Origin: Aquilaria yunnanensis
Taxonomy: Eukaryota > Streptophyta > Magnoliopsida > Malvales > Thymelaeaceae
Length of the DNA: 64,000 nt
Direction: 5' to 3'
Assembly (NCBI GenBank): GCA_039654915.1
Contig: CM077600.1
Span: forward strand, 68,767,992-68,831,991
The translations under genes and the position numbers were made by a program. Positions 1-10,107 of this stretch are shown one piece after another; positions within the stretch are counted from its first letter, which is position 1; each line of letters opens with the position of its first letter. The notes below the pieces were generated by a model. It did not search any database, was not told where the DNA came from, and saw only the letters and a list, made by a program, of their open reading frames with translations.

Positions 1-91
1 TCTCACTAACAAATTGAGTGTTTGAGTGTTCATCTTTTGAGTGAAACATGTGAGGTGAGTGTTTGTGAGGATCTTTGTTATTTTCAGGAGT

Positions 92-982
92 ATGGAGGGC
101 CAGGAGGATAGGATAATGGAAGTGAGACACAATGAGCAGCCTACCATGAGAGAATTTCAAGAAACTCTCAATAGACTTGTGGGGAGGATTGAGGACATTG
201 ATTTGAGGTTGCTAAGGAGACCAAATCCCATGTTGCAACCAATGAGAGGTCCAAGGAGAGAAGAACCCGAGGAGGAAGAAAGAGTTTGGCATGACCACGG
301 GTTTCCAATGAGGTTTGAGCCAAGGGAGGACAACAATCTCAACTCCATCAAGTTTACCATTCCATCCTTCCAAGGGAGGAGTGATCCCGATGCATATTCG
401 GAGTGGGAGCAAAAGATTAAGATGGTGTTTGATCGCTATTATTACTCCGTGAAAAAGAAGGTTAAATTGGCTACCATAAAGTTCACTAACTATGCTCTTG
501 TATGGTGGAATCAGGATGTTACTTCTAGGAGAAGGAATGAGGAGGAGCCCATACACACATGGAGAGCCCTTAAAGCCTTGATGAGGAGGAGATTTGTGCC
601 TAGCTACTACACTAAAGATCAACGTCTCAAACTTCAAAAGCTAGTGCAAGGGCAAAGGAGTGTGGAGGACTACCATAAAGACTTGGAGATGACCTTGACC
701 CGGGCCAAAATCATAAAGGATGAGGAGACCACCATTGCTAGATTCATTAATGCTCTAAATCCTGAGATTGCCAACAAAGTGGAGATGGTGCCATATGTCA
801 ACTTGGAGGATTTACTTCATTATGCCATTAAGGCCGAGAGGATCACCAAAAGTTCCAAGACATCCAAGATGTCTCAAGGAGGGATTTCCACATGGAGAGG
901 AGTATGGAGTAAGGATGTGAGAGAAGTACCCAAGCCAAACATGGAGACCACAAAAGGTGACTTGTCTCAATCTCAACAATAA
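92..982 (+). CDS. gag: Ty3/gypsy gag (capsid) protein, intact, without zinc knuckle
   Basis: This gag is a 296-residue structural protein that would form the virus-like particle in the cytoplasm. I chose the ATG at 92 (MEGQEDR) because it follows the leader; an in-frame ATG at 59 would add 11 residues. An acidic and arginine-rich N-terminal third is followed by a retrotransposon gag domain: IPSFQGRSDPDAYSEWEQ, YALVWWNQ, RRRFVPSYYTKDQRLKLQKL and SVEDYHKDLE. The C-terminus is basic and serine-rich and stops at SQSQQ. There is no CCHC knuckle, which most plant gypsy gags have. The stop at 980-982 is followed in the same frame by the next open frame, and the same stop occurs in copy 2. The domain assignment is firm; current expression is unknown. 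Confidence 0.85.
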   Translation: MEGQEDRIMEVRHNEQPTMREFQETLNRLVGRIEDIDLRLLRRPNPMLQPMRGPRREEPEEEERVWHDHGFPMRFEPREDNNLNSIKFTIPSFQGRSDPDAYSEWEQKIKMVFDRYYYSVKKKVKLATIKFTNYALVWWNQDVTSRRRNEEEPIHTWRALKALMRRRFVPSYYTKDQRLKLQKLVQGQRSVEDYHKDLEMTLTRAKIIKDEETTIARFINALNPEIANKVEMVPYVNLEDLLHYAIKAERITKSSKTSKMSQGGISTWRGVWSKDVREVPKPNMETTKGDLSQSQQ

Positions 983-991
983 AAGTCAATC

Positions 992-2656
992 ATGCTTGTA
1001 CCACTTTCACCACAACAAGTCTTGGAAGATCAAAGAAAACTTCAATGTAAGGTTGAGAGAAAAGTAAATGAGGGGAAAGTTGAGGGCAAGAGTGATGAGG
1101 GGAAAGCTGAGAGAACAACCAAGAGATTAAGTGAGAAGAGTGAACTTGAGGGGAAGAAGAGTAGAGAGTTCCCGAGAGAAGAAATTGAGTGTGAAGTTGA
1201 GAGAAGACAAGAGTGCAATGAACCCAAGCCGAGTGAAGAGAGAAAGACCTACAAAGAAGCCATACTTTCATCTAACATAATGGAGTCTTTTTCTAGTGTT
1301 GTGTTGTCTTCTTTTCAGGACTTAAGTGGAGATAAGCTACAAGAATCAAGTGAGTTGCTGCCCATCCAGGAAGTTGGTGTTCCTAATATTCTAAGCCATG
1401 TCCCATGCATCAAACCAATGAAGGAGGTTGAAAAGGAACAATTTGAGGTGAGTCCAAGTGATTTCATACGCAAAAGTTTCCCTAACATTGTTTCTTATCC
1501 TATGGTTCAAGGGGATGAAATTGTTGCAACTCTAACCAAAGTGATTAAGTGCAAAGGTGAAAATTTTGTGGTTTCTACACCAAAGGAAGATACTTGGAGA
1601 CTAAGTCCAACCACTGTAATGTATTTCTTCCTAACACCTAGATTTGATGTAGTTTTCCATGAAAATCTCAAACAATGTTGCAATGTTGTTTTGACAAATG
1701 GTTTTCATGAAACTAGATTAAGAGAAGAAAGTAAGCATGGAAATTTAACAAAATATGGTTTTAAAGCTTCTAATTCTTTGATTTTGTCAAATCCTCATTG
1801 GAATTGCTTGAGTTTCTCTAAAGAAAAATTTGTTTTGGTGTCTTTTGATTTTTATTTTGTTTGCTTTGCATCCATGTCACATTTTTTTGTTTTGCCTCAA
1901 GTTAAATCCACTTTGGAATTTTTCATGCATAAATTGGTTGTTACACATGCATTAAATATTTCTTTGTTTCCCATTAACATTCAGCCCAATTTTGTGTGTC
2001 AATCTTTAATTTCCAGCAAGCATTTTTTTGTCATGACACATGCATTACACAAACTTTTTAGCGTTGATCTTTTTGCTTTATGTCCAAACCTGAAAGTTTT
2101 TATTTTGAGTGAAAATTCTAGAGTTAAATTCAGCATTTTAAGGAGATGTGTTGAGTCCTTTGTTTTGTGTCACATCCCATTCACAAATTTCATGCATTGG
2201 TGTTCAAATACATGCAAAAAGAAGTTTGCTACTAAATTGGTTTCACTTAATCCTATCTACTCCAATCTTGTGAAATTCGTGCATCCTTGTTTTGTTATTA
2301 GTTTAGGCCGCATTGTGTTCAATTCTTGTTTGCTTGAATGGTCGATGCAAACTATTGTCTTGACATGCATAACTTGTGTTTTGCATAACCATAATATTTT
2401 TGTGAGCTTAGGTCCATTTGTTTTAAGTCCATACAGCATCCATAAGGTAAATTATTCCAACACTTTTTCTAGTTTTGGGAGTAGTGTTTTTGAGATGGCA
2501 AAGGCAATGAAAGTAATGCCTAGAGTTAAGATGAAAATTGTGCAAACATTCAGATTTTTTGTGCTAATTATTTCAAACTTTGTTTTTGATCCTGGAGGTA
2601 TCATTGCATTTGGATATTGGTTCAGGTTTTTCACAAGATCAAAGCTCCATACATAA
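992..2656 (+). CDS. Second open frame of non-autonomous gypsy element: pol linker fused to unknown T-rich region
   Basis: This is an open frame of 554 codons in the same frame as the preceding gag. The first ~115 residues (VLEDQRKL, KVERKV, EGKK, EFPREE) are the hydrophilic linker that lies between protease and reverse transcriptase in the related fragment at 63087-63494, so the homology there is clear. After about SSVVLSSFQDL (near 1320) the similarity ends. The remaining ~440 residues are rich in Phe, Val, Leu, Ser and Cys with several hydrophobic stretches, and I do not recognise them. Copy 2 carries the same sequence, broken by a frameshift and stops, and there the frame runs on into the gypsy C-terminal tail. 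Here it ends at a TAA at 2654-2656 where copy 2 has CAA. It could be captured host sequence or non-coding filler that happens to be open. Confidence 0.55.
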   Translation: MLVPLSPQQVLEDQRKLQCKVERKVNEGKVEGKSDEGKAERTTKRLSEKSELEGKKSREFPREEIECEVERRQECNEPKPSEERKTYKEAILSSNIMESFSSVVLSSFQDLSGDKLQESSELLPIQEVGVPNILSHVPCIKPMKEVEKEQFEVSPSDFIRKSFPNIVSYPMVQGDEIVATLTKVIKCKGENFVVSTPKEDTWRLSPTTVMYFFLTPRFDVVFHENLKQCCNVVLTNGFHETRLREESKHGNLTKYGFKASNSLILSNPHWNCLSFSKEKFVLVSFDFYFVCFASMSHFFVLPQVKSTLEFFMHKLVVTHALNISLFPINIQPNFVCQSLISSKHFFVMTHALHKLFSVDLFALCPNLKVFILSENSRVKFSILRRCVESFVLCHIPFTNFMHWCSNTCKKKFATKLVSLNPIYSNLVKFVHPCFVISLGRIVFNSCLLEWSMQTIVLTCITCVLHNHNIFVSLGPFVLSPYSIHKVNYSNTFSSFGSSVFEMAKAMKVMPRVKMKIVQTFRFFVLIISNFVFDPGGIIAFGYWFRFFTRSKLHT

Positions 2657-2772
2657 GCATTCCATGGTATTGGTGCTTATGTGAAAGGTAAGTGCTTATG
2701 TGTTGATCATTTCATTTTATTGACTCAATTCCCTTTTCTAATGTAGGTTTTTATTCGAGGATGAATCCTTCT

Positions 2773-2786
2773 AAGGAGGGGGGAGC
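2773..2786 (+). other. Polypurine tract, gypsy copy 1
   Basis: The 14-base purine run AAGGAGGGGGGAGC (one terminal C) directly precedes the TGATATG start of the LTR. This is where plus-strand synthesis would be primed. It is identical at 8819-8832. Confidence 0.85.
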
Positions 2787-3544
2787 TGATATGATTAAAG
2801 AAGGCACAACCAAGGATGGCAAGGATCCATTAAAGATAATTAGTGGACCATTGACAAGGAAGAAGGCTAAGGAGCTCACTAGTGCACTTCAAGCTTGGAT
2901 TTTGACAGATTAGCGATGTTCTGGTCGAAAAATCATATCACAAGCTACACGGATCAGAATTGAGTAATTCTTGATTCATTAGAAATCTAACATCTGGATC
3001 TACAAATCATATGCAGACCATGAAACCCATTTTGCACGATAAAGAGGTCCAACTTAGCTTGAAAGTCGCGATTTGCGAGTTATCGCTGGTTCAGAAGCAG
3101 TTGAAATATTTTTGGCATATATTTGGCTTTAGATGTCCGTTTTGTGTGGTTCAGGTCTCATTTCAAAGCTAAGAAATAGATCTATAACTTTCATTCTTTG
3201 AATTTTGAGAAATCATCCCTGTATCAAGTTCTAATTTCAGCTTGAAGTGGAAGACACAAGCAGGAACCACCTAAGAAGACTATTTTGGAGTTTTTATGGT
3301 CAATCTTGTTTTTTTAACGTATTTATTTTATTTTCATGCTTATTTACATTATTTAGGATGTTATGTAAGCCATGGAAGTGATTTATGTCAGTTGGGACAA
3401 AGGGAATTCGCTGCACACCTTAAACATGTGTTAAAAGTGGGTTAGAGTCCTAGTTTGACTAGGTTTTCTTGAGTCCTTTGTAACTAGGTTTCCTAGGTGA
3501 GTTGGGCTGCGAATTTTGTCCAGATTTTTACCCTAGTTTAGGCC

Positions 3545-3552
3545 TATATAAA
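3545..3552 (+). promoter_or_regulatory. TATA box of LTR-A
   Basis: TATATAAA sits in the conserved GGCC-TATATAAA-GGCACA context of LTR-A. The same box is at 9590-9597 in the next LTR. In long-form LTR-A copies it reads TATAAATA. Confidence 0.6.
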
Positions 3553-3781
3553 GGCACATATTCTGGATGTAAACACACAGATTATTGCCAAAATAATATT
3601 GCTCTTTGGAGAGGTTTTCTCTTTGGTTCTTGGCGGACTGCCTTGGTGCACAAGAGTGCTTGTGTTCTTGGAGTTCGATACTTCTTGTTTCTAATCACAG
3701 GTTGATTAGGGGTGGGGCTTTTCAAATCTAGTCTTTTTGATGTCTTGTGGATCTTGAATCACATCTTGGGCACGTTTCATG

Positions 3782-5192
3782 TGTTAGTGTTGTGCCCAAA
3801 AAGCCAATCATGAGATGATTGTATTTTTGCACATTGAGTCATGATATTTTATTGAGGCATTAATCCAGCAATTTTGTTTGTTGTTTTGTTTCTGCGTAAC
3901 ATAATAAACATAATTGTAACCCTAGAATAATGATATTCTTAAACGTCCCTAGTCTAGTATTATTGTGGAGCGGGTTGCAATAATACATAATGACTAGCAT
4001 ATGTGGAGACTAATATGAGATATGTAGTCTACATATGGGTATAAGTTGGAGAAATTGTGTACTGGACCGACCCACCATGAGAACACTTCATGGATCATTA
4101 TATGAGTGTCATAAGTGATTCTCATAGTGATCATGGTATATGTAGTCCTTCGACCTAAGATCATCAAGGTTCCCTACATGTGAGTTACATACTTTGATAC
4201 TTTCCTTTGTTGCTCGTAACTGAGTGAACTTGAAGGAGGTCATTCGGTATGTCACATATCATGCGGAGGGATTTGTATGATCAAGATGGGATTTGTCCCT
4301 CCTATGTAACGGGAGTGATATCTTTGGGCCCCTTGATAGAGTAAGACTTAGAAAATGCATAGCCATGCTCCGATGAGTTGATATATGATATCAATGTCGT
4401 CAGTTTAAGTTGGTCTACTCGGTAATCAAGAAACCAAAGATTGGGCTATACGAGAGTGATACATTCCATGTCTCGTGCTTAGTCTTGATATCTTGGACAA
4501 ATTGGGCATATATCGGTGATGATCATAAAGGTTTAGTCGATTCACCGACAATCTTGTCACTTGGGTAGCAATGATGTGTTGCTAGACACCGCTCATTGCT
4601 TATGATCATAAATGTGATTTATGATCATTGCCAACATGGCAAGAGCCTATTGGGTCACACACATAGAGCTATTTGGATCATTAGAGTGCATGGGCTAATT
4701 ATTTGGGTTATGGTTTCACTTTAATTTCGTATTAATAATGGGCCAAGGAGTTGAGCCATTATTAAGCCCGAAATTAAATCCTAATTGGATTAGGGCTTTG
4801 AAACCCATTAGGCCTGGAAGTTGAGTCTCACTATAAATACAACTTTTAAGTGAGAAATTCCCAGGTCTCCTTGCCCTAGCCTCCCAAAAGGACAGTCGCA
4901 CTCTTCTCTTGCAATACCTTGGAGGACACAAGCTAGCACTGCGAGCGCAAAAGAAACACATCTGTCGGGACGTGGTGGAAGCGTGGTGATCCCGAGAGGC
5001 TCGTGTGGATACCATAGAGAGCCTGAACACGTCAACTGTTCAGGTTTTGTGATTCGACTCTACAGTTAAGTAAGAGATCTCAACCGAAAATTAGGTATGA
5101 AATTTTCGAACACCCGGTTTACCCCGTTTCACTTGGATCCTGGAGGGTTTCGGTTAAATTCCGCTGTGCTGTTTGGCTCCCGAAACCCAACA
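3782..5192 (+). mobile_element. Solo LTR-C inserted in LTR-A
   Basis: This 1411-bp solo LTR starts TGTTAGTGTTG and ends AACCCAACA. It is flanked by the exact 5-bp target duplication TCATG (3777-3781 and 5193-5197), and removing it restores an uninterrupted LTR-A. A TATA box TATAAATA is at 4832-4839. Two more copies of this LTR lie on the minus strand at 45920 and 48053. No internal region of this family is present in the window, so the superfamily cannot be told from the sequence. Confidence 0.92.
4832..4839 (+). promoter_or_regulatory. TATA box of LTR-C
   Basis: TATAAATA lies about two thirds into the solo LTR, a usual place for the U3 promoter. The minus-strand copies have it at 46273-46280 and 48406-48413. 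Confidence 0.5.
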
Positions 5193-5226
5193 TCATGGTC
5201 ATTATACCATAGGGGTTCGCATCAGT

Positions 5227-5240
5227 TGGTATCAGAGCCA
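5227..5240 (+). other. Primer binding site, initiator tRNA-Met type
   Basis: TGGTATCAGAGCCA begins two bases after the LTR end. The first 12 bases are the standard plant LTR-retrotransposon site complementary to the 3' end of initiator tRNA-Met. Confidence 0.9.
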
Positions 5241-6141
5241 CAAGTTCCATTGAAGGACATATCTTTGTGTTCTTGTTTCTCTGCATTTTTCTTTAAATTT
5301 TTTCCAGTAATTTCGAGTCTTAATCCTCTGTTTTAATCCTTTTTCATCTTGTTTTAGGTCTGTCCCTTTTTATTCCAACCTTGTTCAAGCCCAAAAATCA
5401 CAAAAACAACAAAAAGAAGTCAATCCGTGTTGTTTAGTGTTCTCGGTTTCAATTAGTTTGTTCTTGTTCAATTCTTATCTTTCTGTTTCATGCCCAGGCA
5501 TATTAATCTCTTTTGTTTTCATTGTTTCCAGCATCATAGAGTCAACAAAACACCAAAAAAAGAAGAATCCAAGTTGAGGGAGTTTCGGTATCAAAAGTTG
5601 TTTCAAAATTGTGCAAGTTTCAATAGTTTCTTGTTTTGGCCAAATTGAAACTGACTTTTTGTCTTTGGCAGCAAGGAATTTCAAGGAGAACATTTGTTTA
5701 GCATCAAAACAGCAAGCAAAAAAAAAAAGAGAAAAAAAAAGAGAGAGAAAAGACAAAAGAACAAAGAAAAGAAAAGAAAAGAACAAAGAAAAGAGCTTGC
5801 AAAAGGAAAGAAGTTTTTCTCAAAAGTATTGAAAGTTTTTGTGCCCACAAACCTATCCCATTGATTTGAGCCAAAAAAAGCTTTCTTTGTGGTTCTTGTA
5901 ATCATCAATTGCAAGGGCTTCTTAGAGTCTTTTAAAGCTTGTTTAGCCCACCTCTTTTGGAGTCAAAATAGTTCTTCAAAAATTCAAGTTTTCTTGTGTG
6001 CTTTGAGGATAGTTTTCTTAGAACTTTTGAGAACTCTTTGAATAGCAATATCTCACTAACAAATTGAGTGTTTGAGTGTTCATCTTTTGAGTGAAACACG
6101 TGAGGTGAGTGTTTGTGAGGATCTTTGTTATTTTCAGGAGT
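5241..6141 (+). other. Untranslated leader of gypsy copy 2, with A-rich tract
   Basis: About 900 bases run from the primer binding site to the gag start at 6142 without a credible gene. An A/G-rich low-complexity run (A-runs with GAGA and AAAG) fills about 5719-5800. The last 91 bases match 1-91 of copy 1. The first ~240 bases recur as a scrap at 9854-10107. Small open frames inside the A-rich tract and its complement look like composition artefacts. Confidence 0.7.
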
Positions 6142-7031
6142 ATGGAGGGCCAGGAGGATAGGAGAATGGAAGTGAGACACAATGAGCAGCCTACCATGAG
6201 AGAATTTCAAGAAACTCTCAATAGACTTGTGGGGAGGATTAAGGACATTGATTTGAGGTTGCCAAGGAGACCAAATCCCATGTTGCAACCAATGAGAGGT
6301 CCAAGGAGAGAAGAACCCGAGGAGGAAGAAAGAGTTTGGCATGACCACGGGTTTCCAATGAGGTGTGAGCCAAGGGAGGACAACAATCTCAACTCCATCA
6401 AGTTTACCATTCCATCCTTCCAAGGGAGGAGTGATCCCGATGCATATTGGGAGTGGGAGTAAAAGATTGAGATGGTGTTTGATCGCTATCATTACTCCGT
6501 GGAAAATAAGGTTAAATTGGCTACCATGAAGTTCACTAACTATGCTCTTGTATGGTGGAATCAGGATGTTACTTCTAGGAGAAGGAATGAGGAGGAACTC
6601 GTACCACATGGAGAGCCCTTAAAGCCTTGATGAGGAGGAGATTTGTGCCTAGCTACTACACTAAAGATCAACGCCTCAAACTTCAAAAGCTAGTGCAAGG
6701 GCAAAGGAGTGTGGAGGACTACCATAAAGACTTGGAGATGACCTTGACCCGAGCCAAAATCATGGAGGATGAGGAGACCACCACTGCTAGATTCATTAAT
6801 GGTCTCAATCCTGAGATTGCCAACAAAGTGGAGATGGTGCCATATGTCAACTTGGAGGATTTACTTCATTATGCCATTAAGGCCGAGAGGATCATCAAAA
6901 GTTCCAAGGCATCCAAGATGTCTCAAGGAGGGATTTCCACATGGAGAGGAGTATGGAGTAAGGATGTGGGAGAAGTACCCAAGCCAAACATGGAGACCAC
7001 AAAAGGAGACTTGTCTCAATCTCAACAATAA
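6142..7031 (+). pseudogene. gag: Ty3/gypsy gag, copy 2, broken
   Basis: This is the second copy of the capsid gene at 92-982, readable along its whole length. It is disabled by an in-frame TAA at about 6460 (CAA in copy 1, a C-to-T change) and by an indel near 6600 that shifts the frame. The C-terminal part is open again from 6627 (RRRFVPSYYTKDQ, SVEDYHKDLE) to the same SQSQQ end and TAA as copy 1. Like copy 1 it has no zinc knuckle, so the loss predates the duplication or the spread of this family. Confidence 0.85.
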
Positions 7032-7040
7032 AAGTTAATC

Positions 7041-8959
7041 ATGCTTGTACCACTTTCACCACAACAAGTCTTGGAAGATCAAAGAAAACTTCAATGTAAG
7101 GTTGAGAGAAAAGTAAATGAGGGGAAAGTTAAGGGGAAAGCTGAGAGAACAACCAAGAGATTAAGTGAGAAGAGTGAACTTGAGGGGAAGAAGAGTAGAG
7201 AGTTCCCGAGAAAAGAAATTGAGTGTGAAGTTGAGAGAAGACAAGAGTGCAATGAACCCAAGCCGAGTGAAGAGAGAAAGACCTACAGAGAAGCCATACT
7301 TTCATCTAACATAATGGAGTCTTTTTCTAGTGTTGTGTTGTCTTCTTTTCAGGACTTAAGTGGAGATAAGCTACAAGAATCAAGTGAGTTGCTGCCCATC
7401 CAGGAAGTTGGTGTTCCTAATATTCTAAGCATGTCCCATGCATCAAACCAATGAAGGAGGTTGAAAAGACACAATTTGAGGTGAGTCCAAGTGATTTCAT
7501 ATGCAAAAGTTTTCCTAACATTGTATCTTATCCTATGGTTCAAGGGGATGAAATTGTTGCAACTCTAACCAAAGTGATTAAGTGCAAAGGTGAAAATTTT
7601 GTGGTTTCTACACCAAAGGAAGATACTTGGAGACTAAGTCCAACCACTGTAATGTATTTCTTCCTAACACCTAGATTTGTTGTAGTTTTCCATGAAAATC
7701 TCAAACAATGTGTGTTTGCTTGCAATGTTATTTTGACAAATGGTTTTCATGAAACTAGATTAAGAGAAAGAAATAACCATGGAAATTTGACAAAATATGG
7801 TTTTAAAGCTTCTAATTCTTTGGTTTTGTCAAATCCTCGTTGGAATTGCTTGAGTTTCTCTAAAGAAAAATTTGTTTTGGTGTCTTTTGATTTTTATTTT
7901 GTTTGCTTTGCATCCATGTCACATTGTTTTGTTTTGCCTCAAGTTAAATCCACTTCTTTGGAATTTTTCATGCATAAATTGGTTGTTACACATGCATTAA
8001 ATATTTCTTTGTTTCCCATTAACATTCAGCCCAATTTTGTGTGTCAATCTTTAATTTCCAGCAAGCATTTTTTTGTCATGACACATGCATTACACAAAAT
8101 TTTGAGCATTGATCTTTTTGCTTTATGTCCAAACCTGAAATTTTTTATTTTGAGTGAAAATTCTGGAGTTAAATTCAGCCTTTTAAGGAGATGTGTTGAG
8201 TCCTTTGTTTTGTGTCACATCCCATTCACAAATTTCATGCATTAGTGTTCAAATACATGCAAAAATAAGTTTGCTACTGAATTGGTTTCACTTAATCCTA
8301 TCTACTCCAATCTTGTGAAATTCGTGCATCCTTGTTTTGTTATTAGTTTAGGCCGCATTGTGTTCAATTCTTGTTTGCTTGAATGGTCGATGCAAACTAT
8401 TGTCTTGACATGCATAACTTGTGTTTTGCATAACCATAATATTTTTGTGAGTTTAGGTCCATTTGTTTTAAGTGCATACAGCATCCATAAGGTAAATTAT
8501 TCCAACACTTTTTCTAGTTTTGGGAGTAATGTTTTTGAGATGGCAAAGGCAATGAAAGTGATGCCTAGAGTTAAGATGAAAATTGTGCAAACATTCAGAT
8601 TTTTTGTGCTAATTATTTCAAAGTTTGTTTCTGATCCTGGAGGTATCATTGCATTTGAATATTGGTTCAGGTTTTTCACAAGATCAAAGCTCCATACACA
8701 AGCATTCCATGGTATTGGTGCTTATGTGAAAGGTAAGTGCTTATGTGTTGATCATTTCATTTTTATTGATTCAATTCCCTTTTCGAATGTAGGTTTTTAT
8801 TCGAGGACGAATCCTTCTAAGGAGGGGGGAGCTGATATGATTAAAGAAGGCACAACCAAGGATGACAAGGATCCATTGAAGATAATTAGTGGACCATTGA
8901 CAAGGAAGAAGGCTAAGGAGCTCACTAGTGCACTTCAAGCTTGGATTTTGACAGATTAG
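7041..8959 (+). pseudogene. Second open frame, copy 2: linker, unknown region and gypsy C-terminal tail, broken
   Basis: The layout is as at 992-2656. A one-base deletion near 7433 shifts the frame, a TAG lies at about 8243 and a TGA at about 8279; otherwise the frame stays open. From 8282 it runs without a break through GAYVKGK and GFYSRTNPSKEGGADM, across the polypurine tract and into the LTR, ending GPLTRKKAKELTSALQAWILTD. SRTNP...GG...GPxTRxxAK is a recurrent C-terminal signature of plant gypsy polyproteins, so the unknown region is in frame with a genuine pol tail. Relative to copy 1 the linker lacks several residues (the KSDEG part). The function of the middle ~440 residues is unknown. 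Confidence 0.65.
8819..8832 (+). other. Polypurine tract, gypsy copy 2
   Basis: AAGGAGGGGGGAGC immediately precedes the LTR start TGATATG and is identical to the tract of copy 1. Confidence 0.85.
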
Positions 8960-9853
8960 CGATGTTCTGGTCGAAAAATCATATCTTAAGCTAAACAGAT
9001 CAGAATTGAGTAATTCTTGATTCATTAGAAATCTAATATCTGGATCTAAAAATCATATGAAGACCATGAAACCCATTTTTCACGATAAAGAGGTCCAATT
9101 TGGCTTCAAAGTCACGATTTGCAAGTTATCGCTGGTTCAGAAGCAGTTGCAGTATTTTCGGTATATCTTTGGCTTTAGATGTCTGTTTTGTGTGGTTCAG
9201 GTGTCATTTCAAGGCTAAGAAATAGATCTATAACTTTCATGCTTTGAATTTTGAGAAATCATCCCTGTATCAAGTTCTAATTTCAGCTTGAAGTTGAAGA
9301 CACAAGCAGGAACCACCTAAGAAGACTATTTTGGGGTTTTTATGGCCAATCTTGTTTTTGAAAGTATTTATTTTATTTTCATGCTTATTTACATTATTTA
9401 GGATGTTATGTAAGCCATGGAAGTGATTTATGTCACTTAGGACAAAGGGAATTCGCTGCACACCTTAAACATGTGTTAAAAGTGTGTTAGAGTCCTAGTT
9501 TGACTAGGTTTTCTTGAGTCCTTTGTAACTACGTTTCCTAGGTGACTTGGGCTGCGAATTTTGCCCAGATTTTTACCCTAGTTTAGGCCTATATAAAGGT
9601 ACATATTCTGGATGTAAACACACAGATTATTGCCAAAATAATATTGCTCTTTGGAGAGGTTTTCTCTTTGGTTCTTGGCGGACTGCCTTGTTGCACAAGA
9701 GTGCTTGTATTCTTGGAGTTCTATACTTCTTGTTTCTAATCACAGGTTGATTAGGGGTGGGGGTTTTCAAATCTAGTCTTTTTGATGTCTTGTGGAGCTT
9801 GAATCACATCTTGGGCATGTTTCGTGGTCATTATGCCATAGGGGTTCGCATCA
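8833..9853 (+). mobile_element. LTR-A, 3' LTR of gypsy copy 2 (short form)
   Basis: This is an uninterrupted 1021-bp LTR from TGATATGATT to GGTTCGCATCA with a TATA box at 9590-9597. It is the short form: relative to the copies at 16180 and 40452 it lacks 93 bp in the tail-coding part. It is followed directly by another, mutated, primer site and leader, so it also served as the 5' LTR of a third tandem unit. Confidence 0.9.
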
Positions 9854-10107
9854 GTTTGTATCAGAGCCACAAGTTCCATTGAAGGACATATCTTTGTGTT
9901 CTTGTTTCTCTGCGTTTTTCTTTAAATTTTTTCCTGTAATTTCGTGTCTTAATCCTCTGTTTTAATCCTTTTTCATCTTGTTTTAGGTCTGTCCCTTTTT
10001 ATTCCATCCTTGTTCAAGTCCGAAAATCACAAAACAACAAAAAAAAGTCAATCCGTGTTGTCTAGTGTTCTCGGTTTCAATTCATTTGTTCTTGTTCAAT
10101 TCTTATC
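9854..10107 (+). mobile_element. Leader remnant of a third tandem gypsy unit, with mutated primer site
   Basis: The sequence after the LTR is GT then TTGTATCAGAGCCA (9856-9869), the primer site with one G-to-T change at its third base. About 240 bases match the leader at 5241-5480 and then stop inside the shared CAATTCTTATC, where the sequence switches to the interior of a long-form LTR-A. Confidence 0.8.

Larger units (their letters stand above)
1..2786 (+). mobile_element. Non-autonomous Ty3/gypsy element, copy 1, internal region (5' end outside window)
   Basis: This is the internal part of an LTR retrotransposon, from the end of its leader through gag, a second open frame, the polypurine tract and up to the LTR at 2787. 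Its left LTR lies outside the window. A second copy of the same layout starts at 5225, and the two align along their whole length (position 1 matches 6051). Neither copy has a zinc knuckle, protease, reverse transcriptase, RNase H or integrase. A related fragment at 62636-64000 does carry protease and reverse transcriptase, so I infer that this family is non-autonomous and used enzymes supplied in trans. Confidence 0.85.
2787..5224 (+). mobile_element. LTR-A (gypsy), shared by copies 1 and 2, split by a nested solo LTR-C
   Basis: The LTR starts TGATATGATT right after the polypurine tract and ends GGTTCGCATCA two bases before the primer binding site at 5227. A nested LTR-C (3782-5192) and its 5-bp duplication account for 1416 bases, leaving an LTR of 1022 bp, against 1021 bp for the next one at 8833. 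A TATA box TATATAAA lies at 3545-3552. The first ~120 bases encode the gypsy C-terminal tail (GPLTRKKAKELTSALQ), so the coding frame crosses from the internal region into the LTR. It is the 3' LTR of copy 1 and also the 5' LTR of copy 2. Confidence 0.9.

Noticed and set aside
5681..5914. Phe/Leu-rich and Lys-rich open frames opposite each other near 5475-5914
   Set aside because: They come from the A/G-rich low-complexity tract of the gypsy leader and its complement.
3502..9750. Repeated 67-codon frame GCEFCPDFYPSLGLYKG at 3502 and 9547
   Set aside because: It lies across the TATA box and transcription start region of LTR-A. It is present because both LTRs share the sequence, and it is broken in other LTR-A copies.
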